The notes beneath the pieces are model-generated. The model saw nothing but the letters and a program-made list of their open reading frames with translations, did no database searches and was not told the origin of the DNA. The translations under genes were made by a program, and so were the position numbers. From Arthrobacter_E sp044748305 (GTDB lineage: Bacteria; Actinomycetota; Actinomycetes; Actinomycetales; Micrococcaceae): a stretch of 64,000 nucleotides of DNA. Below are positions 31,948-40,973 of the stretch, one piece after another (positions within the stretch are counted from its first letter, which is position 1; each line of letters opens with the position of its first letter). The DNA lies in NCBI RefSeq assembly GCF_044748305.1, contig NZ_JBIVFT010000001.1:372001-436000 (forward strand). Reading direction: 5' to 3'.

Positions 31948-33480
31948 ATGTCCCAGAGTCACCCCGAATCCGTATCCGGCGGAGGTCGCGCCACGGAGGC
32001 CACGAAGGGCCCCGTGCGTGCCGTCGTCGTCGGCGGAGGTGTCTCCGGGCTCCTGGCCGCCTATGAATTGGCGGCGGGCGGCGCAGCGGTGACATTGCTC
32101 GAGGCCCGTGCCTCGCTGGGCGGTTCGGTGGGCAGCCATCGGGTCGGTGAGCTGACGCTGGACTCGGGTGCCGAGTCCTTCGCCACGCGCAGCGATGCGA
32201 TCCCCGACCTCCTCGAGGAACTCGGCCTCGCCGGGGACATCGTCCTGCCCAATCCGGCAGGAGCCTGGGTGCGTCTGCCTCAGGGACCCCGCGAGTTGCC
32301 GCGGACCGGAGTTCTCGGGATCCCGGCAGACCCCTGGGACGCGGAGGTCCGCCGGACCCTGGGCTGGAGCGGCTCGCTCCGGGCCAGCCTCGACAGGGTC
32401 CTTCCGGCCTCCCTCGGTGCCGGTCCCGATGTCAGCAGTGTGGCTCGCCTCGTACGTCTGAGACAGGGCCGTCGCGTCCTCAAGCGCCTCGTCGAGCCGG
32501 TGGTCGGTGGCGTCCATGCCGCCGATCCGGGCTTGCTGGACGTGGACATGGTCGCCCCGGGGCTGCGCCGCCGGATGGCTGAGCACGGTTCTCTGGGTGC
32601 TGCGGTCCTGGCTCAGCGCCAGGCGGCCTCAAAGGGCCCCACGACAGCAAACGGCTCCTCTGCCGCTCACGGTGGTGCCCGCAGAGCGGGATCTGCGGTC
32701 GCCGGCATCCGCGGCGGCATGCACCGGCTCGTGGAACGTCTGGAGGAGCGGCTTCGTGAGATGGGCGTCCGCATCTTGACCGAGACGAGCGCTCAGGCTG
32801 TGGAGCGCTCCACAGTTTCGGGCTGGACGGTCCGGACCTCGGCGGGAGACTTCGACGGCGACCGTCTGGTGGTCGCTCTCGACGGTCCTGCCGCGGTCGA
32901 GCTGCTGGCATCTGTCGTGCCTGCGCTGGAGGAGCACCGCCCGCAGCCGGGCGCTGAGATCAAACTCGTCACTCTGGTGGTGAACCGGCCGGAACTCGAC
33001 GCGCAGCCGAGGGGCACCGGCATCCTGGTGGCTCCTCAGGTGGAGGAGGTCCAGGCGAAAGCCCTGACCCATGCGACGGCGAAGTGGCCGTGGCTGGCGG
33101 ATCGCGTGGCTCCCGGGGTCCATGTGCTGCGTCTGAGCTACGGCAGGCAGGACGGCTCGCCGGCAGGGCTCTCCTCCGGCCCCGAGAACGATGACGAACT
33201 GTTCGCTGCGGCCCTGGCGGATGCCGGCGAGTTGCTGAGCGTCTCCTTGACAGCCTCCGACGTCCTGGACCACGACGTCGTGCGCTGGTCGGGCGCCTTG
33301 CCGTTCGCCGCCGTCGGGCACAAGCAGCGGGTCGAGACAATACGGCGTCTCTGCTCCGAGGTGCCGGGGCTCGATGTCGTGGGGGCCTGGCTGTCAGGCA
33401 CGGGCCTCGCGGCCGTCGTCGCCGATACCCGGTCCCGGCTCTCGCGGCCTGTCACCCAGGAAACCCCGGAGCCCACGTAA
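31948..33480 (+). CDS. cgoX: Coproporphyrinogen III oxidase, HemY/CgoX type
   Basis: 510 residues from ATG 31948. FAD site AVVVGGGVSGLLAAYELAAGG, LLEARASLGGSVGS, and C-terminal VVGAWLSGTGLAAVVADTRS, as in HemY-type oxygen-dependent oxidases. In Gram-positive bacteria with ChdC this enzyme (CgoX, formerly HemY/HemG) oxidises coproporphyrinogen III to coproporphyrin III. The adjacent chdC and ferrochelatase genes support that assignment. A Ser/Ala/Gly-rich insert at about residues 220-250 looks flexible. Confidence 0.93.
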   Translation: MSQSHPESVSGGGRATEATKGPVRAVVVGGGVSGLLAAYELAAGGAAVTLLEARASLGGSVGSHRVGELTLDSGAESFATRSDAIPDLLEELGLAGDIVLPNPAGAWVRLPQGPRELPRTGVLGIPADPWDAEVRRTLGWSGSLRASLDRVLPASLGAGPDVSSVARLVRLRQGRRVLKRLVEPVVGGVHAADPGLLDVDMVAPGLRRRMAEHGSLGAAVLAQRQAASKGPTTANGSSAAHGGARRAGSAVAGIRGGMHRLVERLEERLREMGVRILTETSAQAVERSTVSGWTVRTSAGDFDGDRLVVALDGPAAVELLASVVPALEEHRPQPGAEIKLVTLVVNRPELDAQPRGTGILVAPQVEEVQAKALTHATAKWPWLADRVAPGVHVLRLSYGRQDGSPAGLSSGPENDDELFAAALADAGELLSVSLTASDVLDHDVVRWSGALPFAAVGHKQRVETIRRLCSEVPGLDVVGAWLSGTGLAAVVADTRSRLSRPVTQETPEPT

Positions 33481-33482
33481 AC

Positions 33483-33499
33483 TTCTACGTAGTGTAGAA
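33483..33499. promoter_or_regulatory. Palindrome upstream of chdC
   Basis: TTCTAC-GTAGT-GTAGAA just after the cgoX stop. A matching half-site TTTTCTAC occurs upstream of hemA on the minus strand (near 30760). May be an internal promoter/operator for chdC. Confidence 0.4.
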
Positions 33500-33535
33500 A
33501 ATTGATCACTTCCGACGCAGGAGGACACTGAAATC

Positions 33536-34246
33536 ATGAGTCACGCAACAAGCCCGCAGCAGGACGCCTCGTCCGGGGGATCCGTCAACCAGTACTTCAC
33601 GCTCTGGGCCGTCTTCAAGCGTGCCGGAGCGGCGTCCGTAGCCCGGCCCGAGGGGGCCGTTGAGGACTTCGAAGCGCTCGTCGCGGCTTTCGGTGAGAAG
33701 AACGTGACCCTGCGCGGAGCCTACGACGTCTCCGGCATGCGTGCCGAGGCCGATGTGATGCTCTGGCTCCACGGCTCCCAGCCGGAGGAACTGCAGGCTG
33801 CGCTGCGCCAGATCCGCCGCAGCCCGCTTTTCACGGCCACCGAACTGGCCTTCTCGGCCATGGGCGTGCACCGGGACGCAGAGTTCGCCAAGAGCCACAC
33901 CCCGGCGTTCTCCCGTGGTGTGCCCGCCGAGGAATGGCTGTGCGTCTACCCGTTCGTCCGCTCCTACGAGTGGTACATCCTTCCCGCGGAGGAGCGCGGC
34001 CGCATGCTGCGCGACCACGGTCTGCTGGGCCGCGAGTTCCCGCAGGTCCAGTCCAACACGGTGGCCTCCTTCGCGCTCGGTGACTGGGAGTGGATCCTGG
34101 CCCTTGAAGCCCCGGCGCTGGTGGACCTGGTGGACCTCATGCGCCATCTGCGTCACACCGACGCCCGCAACCACGTCCGTGAGGAAATTCCGTTCTACAC
34201 CGGCCGCCGCATCCCGGCCGCCGAGATTGCCGAGGTTCTCGCATGA
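33536..34246 (+). CDS. chdC: Coproheme decarboxylase (chlorite-dismutase family)
   Basis: 236 residues, ATG 33536 preceded by GGAGGACACTGAAATC. NQYFTLWAVFKRAGA at the start, LRGAYDVSGMRAEADVMLWL, WLCVYPFVRSYEWYIL (containing the Tyr region needed for decarboxylation) and GDWEWILALEAPALVDLVDLMR are ChdC/HemQ blocks. It oxidatively decarboxylates coproheme to haem b, the last step of the coproporphyrin-dependent pathway. It overlaps cpfC by four bases (ATGA). Confidence 0.95.
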   Translation: MSHATSPQQDASSGGSVNQYFTLWAVFKRAGAASVARPEGAVEDFEALVAAFGEKNVTLRGAYDVSGMRAEADVMLWLHGSQPEELQAALRQIRRSPLFTATELAFSAMGVHRDAEFAKSHTPAFSRGVPAEEWLCVYPFVRSYEWYILPAEERGRMLRDHGLLGREFPQVQSNTVASFALGDWEWILALEAPALVDLVDLMRHLRHTDARNHVREEIPFYTGRRIPAAEIAEVLA

Positions 34247-35460
34247 ACACGCCGCTCGACACCGCCCTCGAAGCCCTGAACATCAGCATCGAGCCGAACG
34301 CCGTGACGGAGCGGGGACGCATGGCCCCCGCCGATTACGACGCCGTGCTGCTGGCCTCCTTCGGCGGCCCGGAAGGCCAGGACGATGTGATCCCGTTCCT
34401 GCGCAACGTCACGCGCGGCCGCGGCATCCCGGATGAGCGCCTCGAAGAGGTCAGCCACCACTATCGTGCCTTCGGCGGCGTGAGCCCCATCAACCAGCAG
34501 AACCGCGAGCTCAAGGCGGCGCTGGAAGCGGAACTGGCGGCGCGCGGCATCGCTCTGCCGCTCTACTGGGGCAACCGGAACTGGGATCCCTACATCCCCG
34601 AGACCCTGCAGAAGATGTACGACGACGGCCACCGCCGTGTCCTCATGATCACCACGAGCGCCTACTCCTGCTACTCCAGCTGCCGCCAGTACCGTGAGGA
34701 CATCGGCATCGCACTCACGGAGACCGGTCTGGACGGCAGGCTCCAGGTGGACAAGGTGCGCCAGTACTTCGATCACCCCGGTTTCATCCTCCCGTTCGTC
34801 GAGGGCACGCTGGAAGGCCTTCAGAAGGTCCGCCTGGCTCTGAACGCCGAGGACGGTTCCCGTGACTCCGAGATCCGGGTGCTTTTCGCCACCCACTCCA
34901 TCCCGACCCGGGACGCCGAGGCAGCAGGCCGCAGCGAGGACGAGCCCCGCGAGTTCGAGGGGAACTCCGCCTACGTGGCGCAGCACCTCGCCGCGGCCCG
35001 CGCCATCATGGCCGTCGTGGCACCTGACGTCTCCTGGGATCTCGTGTACCAGTCCCGCTCCGGCGCGCCGCACGTGCCGTGGCTGGAGCCGGACATCAAC
35101 GACCACCTCGAGGAGATCGCCCCGCTGGGCGTCAAGGGCGCTGTGATCGTGCCGCTCGGCTTCGTGAGCGACCACATGGAGGTCGCCTGGGACCTCGACA
35201 CCGAGGCCCTGGAGACCTGCGGTGAACTCGGCATCGAGGCGGTCCGCGTCCCGACCCCGGGCACGCACGGCACCTTCGTCGCCGGGCTGGTGGATCTGAT
35301 CTCCGAGCGGACCGTGGAGAAGAACATCTCCGAGCGTCCGCATGTGACGGACCTCGGCCCCTGGTACGACATCTGCCGTCCGGGTTGCTGCGAGAACTTC
35401 CGTGGCGCCAAGCCCGTCATCGCCGAAGCGGGCGTGACCCTGGGCACCACGCACGACTGA
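34243..35460 (+). CDS. cpfC: Coproporphyrin ferrochelatase
   Basis: 405 residues. YDAVLLASFGGPEGQDDVIPFL, GGVSPINQQNRELKAAL, YWGNRNWDPYI and IPLGFVSDH-type VPLGFVSDHMEVAWDLD are ferrochelatase signatures; HSIPTRDAE carries the metal-binding His. SSCRQYRED and the C-terminal CRPGCCENF supply four Cys in the positions used by actinobacterial ferrochelatases to hold a [2Fe-2S] cluster. It inserts Fe2+ into coproporphyrin III. Overlaps chdC, so the two terminal-step enzymes are translationally coupled. Confidence 0.95.
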   Translation: MNTPLDTALEALNISIEPNAVTERGRMAPADYDAVLLASFGGPEGQDDVIPFLRNVTRGRGIPDERLEEVSHHYRAFGGVSPINQQNRELKAALEAELAARGIALPLYWGNRNWDPYIPETLQKMYDDGHRRVLMITTSAYSCYSSCRQYREDIGIALTETGLDGRLQVDKVRQYFDHPGFILPFVEGTLEGLQKVRLALNAEDGSRDSEIRVLFATHSIPTRDAEAAGRSEDEPREFEGNSAYVAQHLAAARAIMAVVAPDVSWDLVYQSRSGAPHVPWLEPDINDHLEEIAPLGVKGAVIVPLGFVSDHMEVAWDLDTEALETCGELGIEAVRVPTPGTHGTFVAGLVDLISERTVEKNISERPHVTDLGPWYDICRPGCCENFRGAKPVIAEAGVTLGTTHD

Positions 35461-35490
35461 GCCGCTTCCAGACAGAGGAGTTTGAGGAAC

Positions 35491-36465
35491 ATGGGCGTCC
35501 GTATCGGAACCCGCGGCAGCCAACTGGCTGTCACCCAGTCCCAGCACACGGCGGATCAGCTGGCCGCTGTCGGGGGCTTCGAGACCGAGCTGGTCCGCAT
35601 CAAGACCGATGGCGACGTGCTGACCGGACCGCTGTCCCAGATGGGCGGCACCGGGGTGTTCGCCGTCGCGCTGCGGGACGCGCTGCTCGTCGAGCGTTGC
35701 GACGTCGCCGTTCACTCCCTCAAGGATCTGCCGACGGCGGCCGTGCCGGGCCTGGCGATCGCAGCTGTCCCGGCGCGTGAAGACGTCCGCGACGCCCTCT
35801 GCGCCCGGGACGGGCTGACCCTCCAGACCCTCCCGCAGGGCGCCCGGGTCGGCACCGGGTCGCCACGGCGTGCCGCGCAGCTGCTGATGGCCCGGCCCGA
35901 TGTGCAGATCGTGGACATCCGGGGGAACGTCGACACCCGGCTTGGACGCGTGCCCGGATTGCCCGGCAACGCCGCGGACGCCCCGGGGGACCTCGACGCC
36001 GTCGTGCTCGCCGCCTCGGGTCTGAAGCGTCTGGGCCGCACGGATGTCATCAGCGAATACCTGGAGACCTCCGTGATGCTGCCTGCGCCCGGACAGGGCG
36101 CGCTGGCGGTCGAGACCCGCGCGGCGGACGCCCCGCATCACGAGTCGCAGGCCACTGCACCGGAGGTTCTCGCCCAGGCTCTCGCTGCGATCGACGACAA
36201 CGACTCGCGACTCGCGGTGACGGCTGAGCGCGCGCTGCTGGCACGGCTGGAAGCCGGCTGCGCGGCACCCGTCGGTGCTCACGCCTATCGCAAGGGAAGC
36301 TTCCTGCACCTCGAAGCGGTGGTCTGCGCAAACGACGGTTCGCGGCACGAACGCCGTGCGAAGGCCAGCGACCTCTTCACCGAGGTCGGTGCGACCTTGC
36401 TCGGGATCGAGCTGGCCGAGGAACTCCTCGACGCCGGGGTGGCGGACTTTGCCGACCTCGGCTGA
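35491..36465 (+). CDS. hemC: Porphobilinogen deaminase (hydroxymethylbilane synthase)
   Basis: 324 residues from ATG 35491; AGGAG lies ten bases upstream. MGVRIGTRGSQLAVTQSQ, VHSLKDLPTA, GTGSPRRAAQLL and IRGNVDTRLGRV (Arg residues of the active site) and the cofactor-attachment loop RLEAGCAAPVGAHAY with its Cys. It polymerises four porphobilinogens into hydroxymethylbilane. The hemD start appears to lie inside its 3' end. Confidence 0.96.
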   Translation: MGVRIGTRGSQLAVTQSQHTADQLAAVGGFETELVRIKTDGDVLTGPLSQMGGTGVFAVALRDALLVERCDVAVHSLKDLPTAAVPGLAIAAVPAREDVRDALCARDGLTLQTLPQGARVGTGSPRRAAQLLMARPDVQIVDIRGNVDTRLGRVPGLPGNAADAPGDLDAVVLAASGLKRLGRTDVISEYLETSVMLPAPGQGALAVETRAADAPHHESQATAPEVLAQALAAIDDNDSRLAVTAERALLARLEAGCAAPVGAHAYRKGSFLHLEAVVCANDGSRHERRAKASDLFTEVGATLLGIELAEELLDAGVADFADLG

Positions 36466-37303
36466 GAAGCCTCCCCTCGCCGGACGGTCCGTGCTCCTGA
36501 CCCGGAGTCCCGACCGGTCCGGCGGCATGACCGCCGCCCTCCGCACCGCCGGGGCGGAAGTATTCCTGCTCCCTCTCATCGACTTCGAAGCGGTGGAGGA
36601 GGAAAAGGCCGTGGTGGAGGCGCTGGAGCGCGCCGCAGCGGGGGAGTACGACTGGCTCGTGGTCAGCAGCATCACCACCGCTCGTGCGATGCTGCAGTAC
36701 CTCGGCACCCAGCGCCTCGAAGCCTTGGGCAATGCTTCGCTCAAGGTGGCGACCATCGGCCCGAGCTCCCGGAGCATTCTGGAAGAGCTCGGGTTCGCCG
36801 TGGAACTCGCCCCGGAAGACCGGCAATCCGCGGCCGGCCTGCTGGAACTGTGGACCGCCGCTGGAGCCAGGATTCTGCTGCCACAGGCGGACATCGCCGG
36901 GACCGCACTCGCGGAGGGACTGCGGGCGGCCGGAAACGTCGTCGACACCGTCACCGCGTACCACACGGTCGACTACCCGGCCCGGGCAGACCGCCGTCTC
37001 ACGGCGGATCTCGGCAGGCCGGATGCCGACGCCTCGAACGAATCCCCGGAGCCGATCCTCAGCCCCGGAGAGGCCCGCAGCGCCGACGCGGAGGGCGCCT
37101 TCGACGTCGTCGTGGCTGCCTCGCCCAGCGCGGCACGTGCCGTCGTGGATCGCCTGGGTTCTTCACCACGGGCCCGCTTCCTGGCGATCGGGCCGAGCAC
37201 TGCCGCCGAAGCCGAACGCCTCGGCCTCGCCGTCGCGGCCACCGCCGCCACCCCCACACCCCACGGAATCGTCGACGCCGCCATCGCGGCGCTGAACAGT
37301 TGA
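36449..37303 (+). CDS. hemD: Uroporphyrinogen-III synthase
   Basis: About 284 residues. SVLLTRSPDRSGGMTAALRTAGAEVFLLPLIDFEAVE is the HemD N-terminal domain, followed by DWLVVSSITTARAML, VATIGPSSRSILEELG, LLPQADIAGTALAEGLRAAG, VTAYHTV and near the end VAATPTPHGIVDAAI-like sequence. It closes and inverts ring D of hydroxymethylbilane. No ATG is available at the domain edge; the TTG at 36449, overlapping hemC by 17 bases, is the best candidate, while the open frame itself extends upstream inside hemC. A Ser/Pro/Glu-rich insertion (about 190-215) is unusual. Confidence 0.88.
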   Translation: MPTSAEKPPLAGRSVLLTRSPDRSGGMTAALRTAGAEVFLLPLIDFEAVEEEKAVVEALERAAAGEYDWLVVSSITTARAMLQYLGTQRLEALGNASLKVATIGPSSRSILEELGFAVELAPEDRQSAAGLLELWTAAGARILLPQADIAGTALAEGLRAAGNVVDTVTAYHTVDYPARADRRLTADLGRPDADASNESPEPILSPGEARSADAEGAFDVVVAASPSAARAVVDRLGSSPRARFLAIGPSTAAEAERLGLAVAATAATPTPHGIVDAAIAALNS

Positions 37304-37322
37304 TCATTCAGGAGAAGGATCC

Positions 37323-38300
37323 ATGGAACTTTCACACCGCCCCCGCCGTCTGCGCACCACCCCCGCCCTGCGCCGTCTGGTCGCTGAGAACAGACTGTCT
37401 CCCTCCGAGCTGATCCTGCCCGCCTTCATCCGTGAGGGGCTGAGCGAGCCTGCGCCGATCACGTCGATGCCGGGCGTCGTGCAGCACACCACGGACACCC
37501 TCCGGCGTGCGGCTGCTGAGGCCGTGGAACTCGGGGTGGGTGGCATCATGCTGTTCGGCGTGCCCGAGGTGCGCGACGCCGAGGGCAGTGCCGGCCTGGA
37601 CCCGGACGGAGTGCTGAACAAGGCGATCCGCGACGTGCGGGCCGAAGTGGGCGACGAGCTCGTGATCATGAGCGATGTGTGCCTGGATGAGTTCACCGAC
37701 CACGGGCACTGCGGCGTGCTCGACGCCGAGGGACGCGTGGACAACGACCGCACCGTGGACATCTATGCCCGGATGGCCGTGGCACAGGCCGAGGCCGGTG
37801 CCCACGTCCTCGGCCCCTCCGGCATGATGGACGGTCAGATCGCTCCCATGCGTGCGGCTCTGGACGCGGCCGGATTCCAGGACGTTTCGATTCTCGCCTA
37901 CGCGGCCAAGTACGCCTCCGCCTTCTACGGTCCGTTCCGCGAAGCCGTCGACTCTCAGCTCAAGGGCGACCGCCGGACGTATCAGATGGACGCCTCGAAC
38001 CGGCGGGAAGCGATCCTGGAGGTCCAGCTGGACCTGGAGGAGGGGGCGGACATGGTGATGGTCAAGCCCGCCATGAGCTACCTGGACATCCTCGCCGATG
38101 TCGCAGCCATGAGCCCCGTGCCCGTGGCCGCCTACCAGATCTCGGGTGAGTACGCCATGATCGAGGCCGCCGCAGCGAATGGCTGGATCAACCGCGAGGC
38201 GGCGATCCAGGAATCGGTCTTGAGCATCAAGCGGGCTGGTGCGAACATGGTCCTCACGTACTGGGCGAGCGAGCTCGCCGGGTGGTTGCGCCAGGGCTGA
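37323..38300 (+). CDS. hemB: Delta-aminolevulinic acid dehydratase (porphobilinogen synthase)
   Basis: 325 residues, ATG 37323 with AGGAGAAGG upstream. Two Schiff-base lysines are in SILAYAAKYASAFYGPF and ADMVMVKPAMSYLDI. The metal site reads DVCLDEFTDHGHCG, where the middle Cys of the zinc-type motif is Asp, the mixed form seen in many actinobacteria, so Mg2+ use is possible. It condenses two aminolevulinates to porphobilinogen. Last gene of the hemE-hemB run; a GC-rich hairpin follows. Confidence 0.97.
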   Translation: MELSHRPRRLRTTPALRRLVAENRLSPSELILPAFIREGLSEPAPITSMPGVVQHTTDTLRRAAAEAVELGVGGIMLFGVPEVRDAEGSAGLDPDGVLNKAIRDVRAEVGDELVIMSDVCLDEFTDHGHCGVLDAEGRVDNDRTVDIYARMAVAQAEAGAHVLGPSGMMDGQIAPMRAALDAAGFQDVSILAYAAKYASAFYGPFREAVDSQLKGDRRTYQMDASNRREAILEVQLDLEEGADMVMVKPAMSYLDILADVAAMSPVPVAAYQISGEYAMIEAAAANGWINREAAIQESVLSIKRAGANMVLTYWASELAGWLRQG

Positions 38301-38319
38301 TCTCCTGCGCAGGCAGGCG

Positions 38320-38347
38320 GCGGGGCGTCGTCTGAGCGCCGCCCCGC
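38320..38347 (+). terminator. GC-rich hairpin after hemB
   Basis: GCGGGGCG (38320-38327) / CGCCCCGC (38340-38347) with a 12-nt loop, 20 bases past the hemB stop. Confidence 0.5.
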
Positions 38348-38371
38348 GTGCCGGGACAAAAGGGGGACGCG

Positions 38372-39889
38372 TTGGCTGAGGTGCAGATCGCCGTATCGGG
38401 CGGCCGTATCAGGCCGGAAGAACGGCAATCCTGGATCGAGACCTCCAGGAGTCAGGGGCAGGACGTCTTCACCGGCCGCGGTCTCGCCACGCTCGGAGCC
38501 GTCCTCGCGGCCGTGCTGCTCTCCGCCCTCCTGGCCGCAGGAGTTCTGCTCCTGGCGGGTACCGTCGTCCTGCCCCGGCTCATGGGTTACGAAGCCGACC
38601 TCAGCGGACTCGAGGAACAGCCGCTGAGGCTGGTGCTGCTCCTCCTGGTCCTGGCCGGCAGCGCGCTCGGCGGTGGACTCGACGTCTCCTTCATCGCTTC
38701 GGATCCGACCCGGGTGTTGCCGGTGCCCGGCGCGTACGTGACCGGCCCGGTACTGGCCTACTTGTTGTTTCTGTGGTGGATTCTGCGCTGGCTGTACCGA
38801 CGCGCATCCCGTAGGCAGGCCGTATCGATGACGATGTCCGCGGTCGTGTTCCGGGGGCTCTGGGAAGGTCTGTTCTGTGCCCTCCCCGTGATGGCCTTGC
38901 TGTGCTTCTGGCAGCTGGGGCTGGAACTGCCGCAGGGAGGGAGTGCTGTCCTGCAGAACCGCTGGTGGTCCGTGGCGCTCACCGTCTTCCTGGTGGTGAC
39001 CTGTGCCGCGATCCTCGGGCGGTCTCGGTATGTGCGGGACGACCGCAAAGGAGTGTTGGAACTCGCGCTGCTGGAGACGGCGGCGTTTTTCGAACGGGTG
39101 ATCGTCGTGTTCACCCTCGTGACCCTCTGCGTCAGCTACGTCATCATTCCCATCACATCTGCTCCGGGGGCTGAGAACGCCGATCTCGCCATGATCGAAC
39201 AGCTCCTTGATCCGGTCGCCATCGGTGCGGGTGTCGCCGCGGTTCTGCTCGGTGGCGGCCTGATCGCGTGGAACACCATCGGCCCCGACTTCCAAGCACT
39301 GGTGGAGGTTCCCGGACCCTTCACCCCCGACGTCGGGGTGACCGATCCGATGCTGCCGGTCCTGGCCGTCGTCCTGGTCCTCCTGCTGTCCCTCCGGTCC
39401 GCCGTCGTCATGGGCATGCGGCGCTTCGTCGCAGAGCGCTTGATCGCCGGACGTCCGCAAACGGCCGAGGTCGTGTGGAGGCGCGTGATTCTGCGGGGTC
39501 TATCGTTCCCGGTGCTCGTCGCGATCACACTTTTCCTGCTTCAGCGGTTCACCGTGGCGGCCGTATCCATCGTGGAGCCGATCATCCTTCCACCGTCCGG
39601 AGGAGTCGCCCCGGGATATTCGATAGGCGCCTTCCTGCCGTGGTACGCCCCGGTCTTCGGCGGGGTTCTCGCCTTGCTGATCTCCCTTGTCTCCGCGCTG
39701 GTCGCCGTGGGCGCCGGGAGTGGATCTCCGCGGTTGCTCTCGCTGCTCGCCTGGCGGTCCCCGGTGTTGTTCCCCTGGGCCGAGGAACGGGCGTTGCTGC
39801 GTGGCGAGCCTCCGATGCGGTCGGCCTGGTCCGTGGAGATCCGGGAACTGGAGCCCGGAAACGGTGCACCCGGGGACTCCCGGGAATGA
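38372..39889 (+). CDS. Polytopic membrane protein, function unknown
   Basis: 505 residues from TTG 38372, chosen because AGGGGGA lies six to eight bases upstream; the GTG at 38348 would overlap the terminator. About ten hydrophobic segments, e.g. LATLGAVLAAVLLSALLAAG, GPVLAYLLFLWWILRWL, VALTVFLVVTCAAILG and VLALLISLVSALVAVGAG, with a cytosolic-looking start. I recognise no family. Codon use is normal for the core genome. It may be expressed on its own; nothing links it to haem synthesis beyond its position. Confidence 0.75.
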   Translation: MAEVQIAVSGGRIRPEERQSWIETSRSQGQDVFTGRGLATLGAVLAAVLLSALLAAGVLLLAGTVVLPRLMGYEADLSGLEEQPLRLVLLLLVLAGSALGGGLDVSFIASDPTRVLPVPGAYVTGPVLAYLLFLWWILRWLYRRASRRQAVSMTMSAVVFRGLWEGLFCALPVMALLCFWQLGLELPQGGSAVLQNRWWSVALTVFLVVTCAAILGRSRYVRDDRKGVLELALLETAAFFERVIVVFTLVTLCVSYVIIPITSAPGAENADLAMIEQLLDPVAIGAGVAAVLLGGGLIAWNTIGPDFQALVEVPGPFTPDVGVTDPMLPVLAVVLVLLLSLRSAVVMGMRRFVAERLIAGRPQTAEVVWRRVILRGLSFPVLVAITLFLLQRFTVAAVSIVEPIILPPSGGVAPGYSIGAFLPWYAPVFGGVLALLISLVSALVAVGAGSGSPRLLSLLAWRSPVLFPWAEERALLRGEPPMRSAWSVEIRELEPGNGAPGDSRE

Positions 39890-39911
39890 ATCCCACCGAG
39901 CCGCAGTTTGG

Positions 39912-40964
39912 ATGCATATGCATACAGATTCCACGAACCCGCTTCTGATCGGCGTCGATACCTTCGGCGATGTCACTCTTGGCGATGACGGCCAGCCCAA
40001 GACCCACGCGGAGGTGCTCCGCGATGTGGTGGCCGAGGGTGTCCTGGCGGACCAGGTGGGCCTCCACAGCTTCGGGGTGGGGGAACACCACCGCAAGGAT
40101 TTCGCCGTCTCCGCCCCTGAGGTCGTCCTGGCCGGGATCGCCGGCAAGACGGAGAACATCCACCTTGCCTCCGCCGTGACCGTGCTGTCCTCGGACGATC
40201 CCATCCGGGTGTTCCAGCGTTTCTCGACCTTGCATGCGATCTCCGGAGGCCGTGCCGAAGTGGTGCTCGGACGTGGCTCCTTCATCGAGTCCTTCCCGCT
40301 CTTCGGCTACGACCTTGAGGACTACGAGGTGCTGTTCGAGGAGCGTCTGGCGCTCTTCGACAAGGCCCGCTCCCAGAAGCCGATCCACTGGGAAGGGCGC
40401 ACCCGAGGCCCGATCCGCGGGCTCATGGCCTATCCGCAGCTGAACGAAGGGCTGCTGCCCGTCTCGATCGGCGTCGGCGGCAGCCCGCAATCGGTGGTTC
40501 GCACCGCGAGCTACGGGTACCCGATGACCCTGGCCATCATCGGTGGTGATCCGAAGCGCTTCCGTCCCTACGTCGACCTGTACTACAAGTCGCTCGAGGA
40601 ACAGGGCAAGGAATGGCAGCCGCTCGCCGTGCACTCTCCGGGACACGTCGCGGAGACCGACGAACAGGCCCAGGAGGAGTTCTTCCCGCACTGGCTGGCG
40701 AGCCGCAACCGGATCGGGGCCGAACGCGGCTGGGGGCCGGCGAGCCGTATCGAGTTCAACGAGCAGGTCGCCGCTCATGGTGCGCTTTACGTGGGATCAC
40801 CCGAGACGGTCGCGAAGAAGATCGCGAACACCGCCAGGAACCTCGGGCTGCAGCGCTTCGACCTGAAGTACTCCAACGGCACCCTGCCGCACTCGGCCAT
40901 GATGAAGAGCATCGAGCTTCTCGGCACCAGCGTGACTCCGCTCGTGCGCGACATGCTCTCCTGA
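39912..40964 (+). CDS. LLM-class flavin-dependent oxidoreductase
   Basis: 350 residues from ATG 39912 or 348 from ATG 39918. PLLIGVDTFGDVTLGDDGQP, GLHSFGVGEHHRKDFAVSAP, LASAVTVLSSDDPIRVFQRF, GRAEVVLGRGSFIESFPLFGY and the conserved PETVAKKI are typical of the bacterial-luciferase-like family, which binds FMN (or F420) from a partner reductase and oxidises small molecules. The start lies in the perfect palindrome ATGCATATGCAT with no Shine-Dalgarno, so the transcript may be leaderless. Substrate unknown. Confidence 0.88.
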   Translation: MHMHTDSTNPLLIGVDTFGDVTLGDDGQPKTHAEVLRDVVAEGVLADQVGLHSFGVGEHHRKDFAVSAPEVVLAGIAGKTENIHLASAVTVLSSDDPIRVFQRFSTLHAISGGRAEVVLGRGSFIESFPLFGYDLEDYEVLFEERLALFDKARSQKPIHWEGRTRGPIRGLMAYPQLNEGLLPVSIGVGGSPQSVVRTASYGYPMTLAIIGGDPKRFRPYVDLYYKSLEEQGKEWQPLAVHSPGHVAETDEQAQEEFFPHWLASRNRIGAERGWGPASRIEFNEQVAAHGALYVGSPETVAKKIANTARNLGLQRFDLKYSNGTLPHSAMMKSIELLGTSVTPLVRDMLS

Positions 40965-40973
40965 CTGCGCAGC

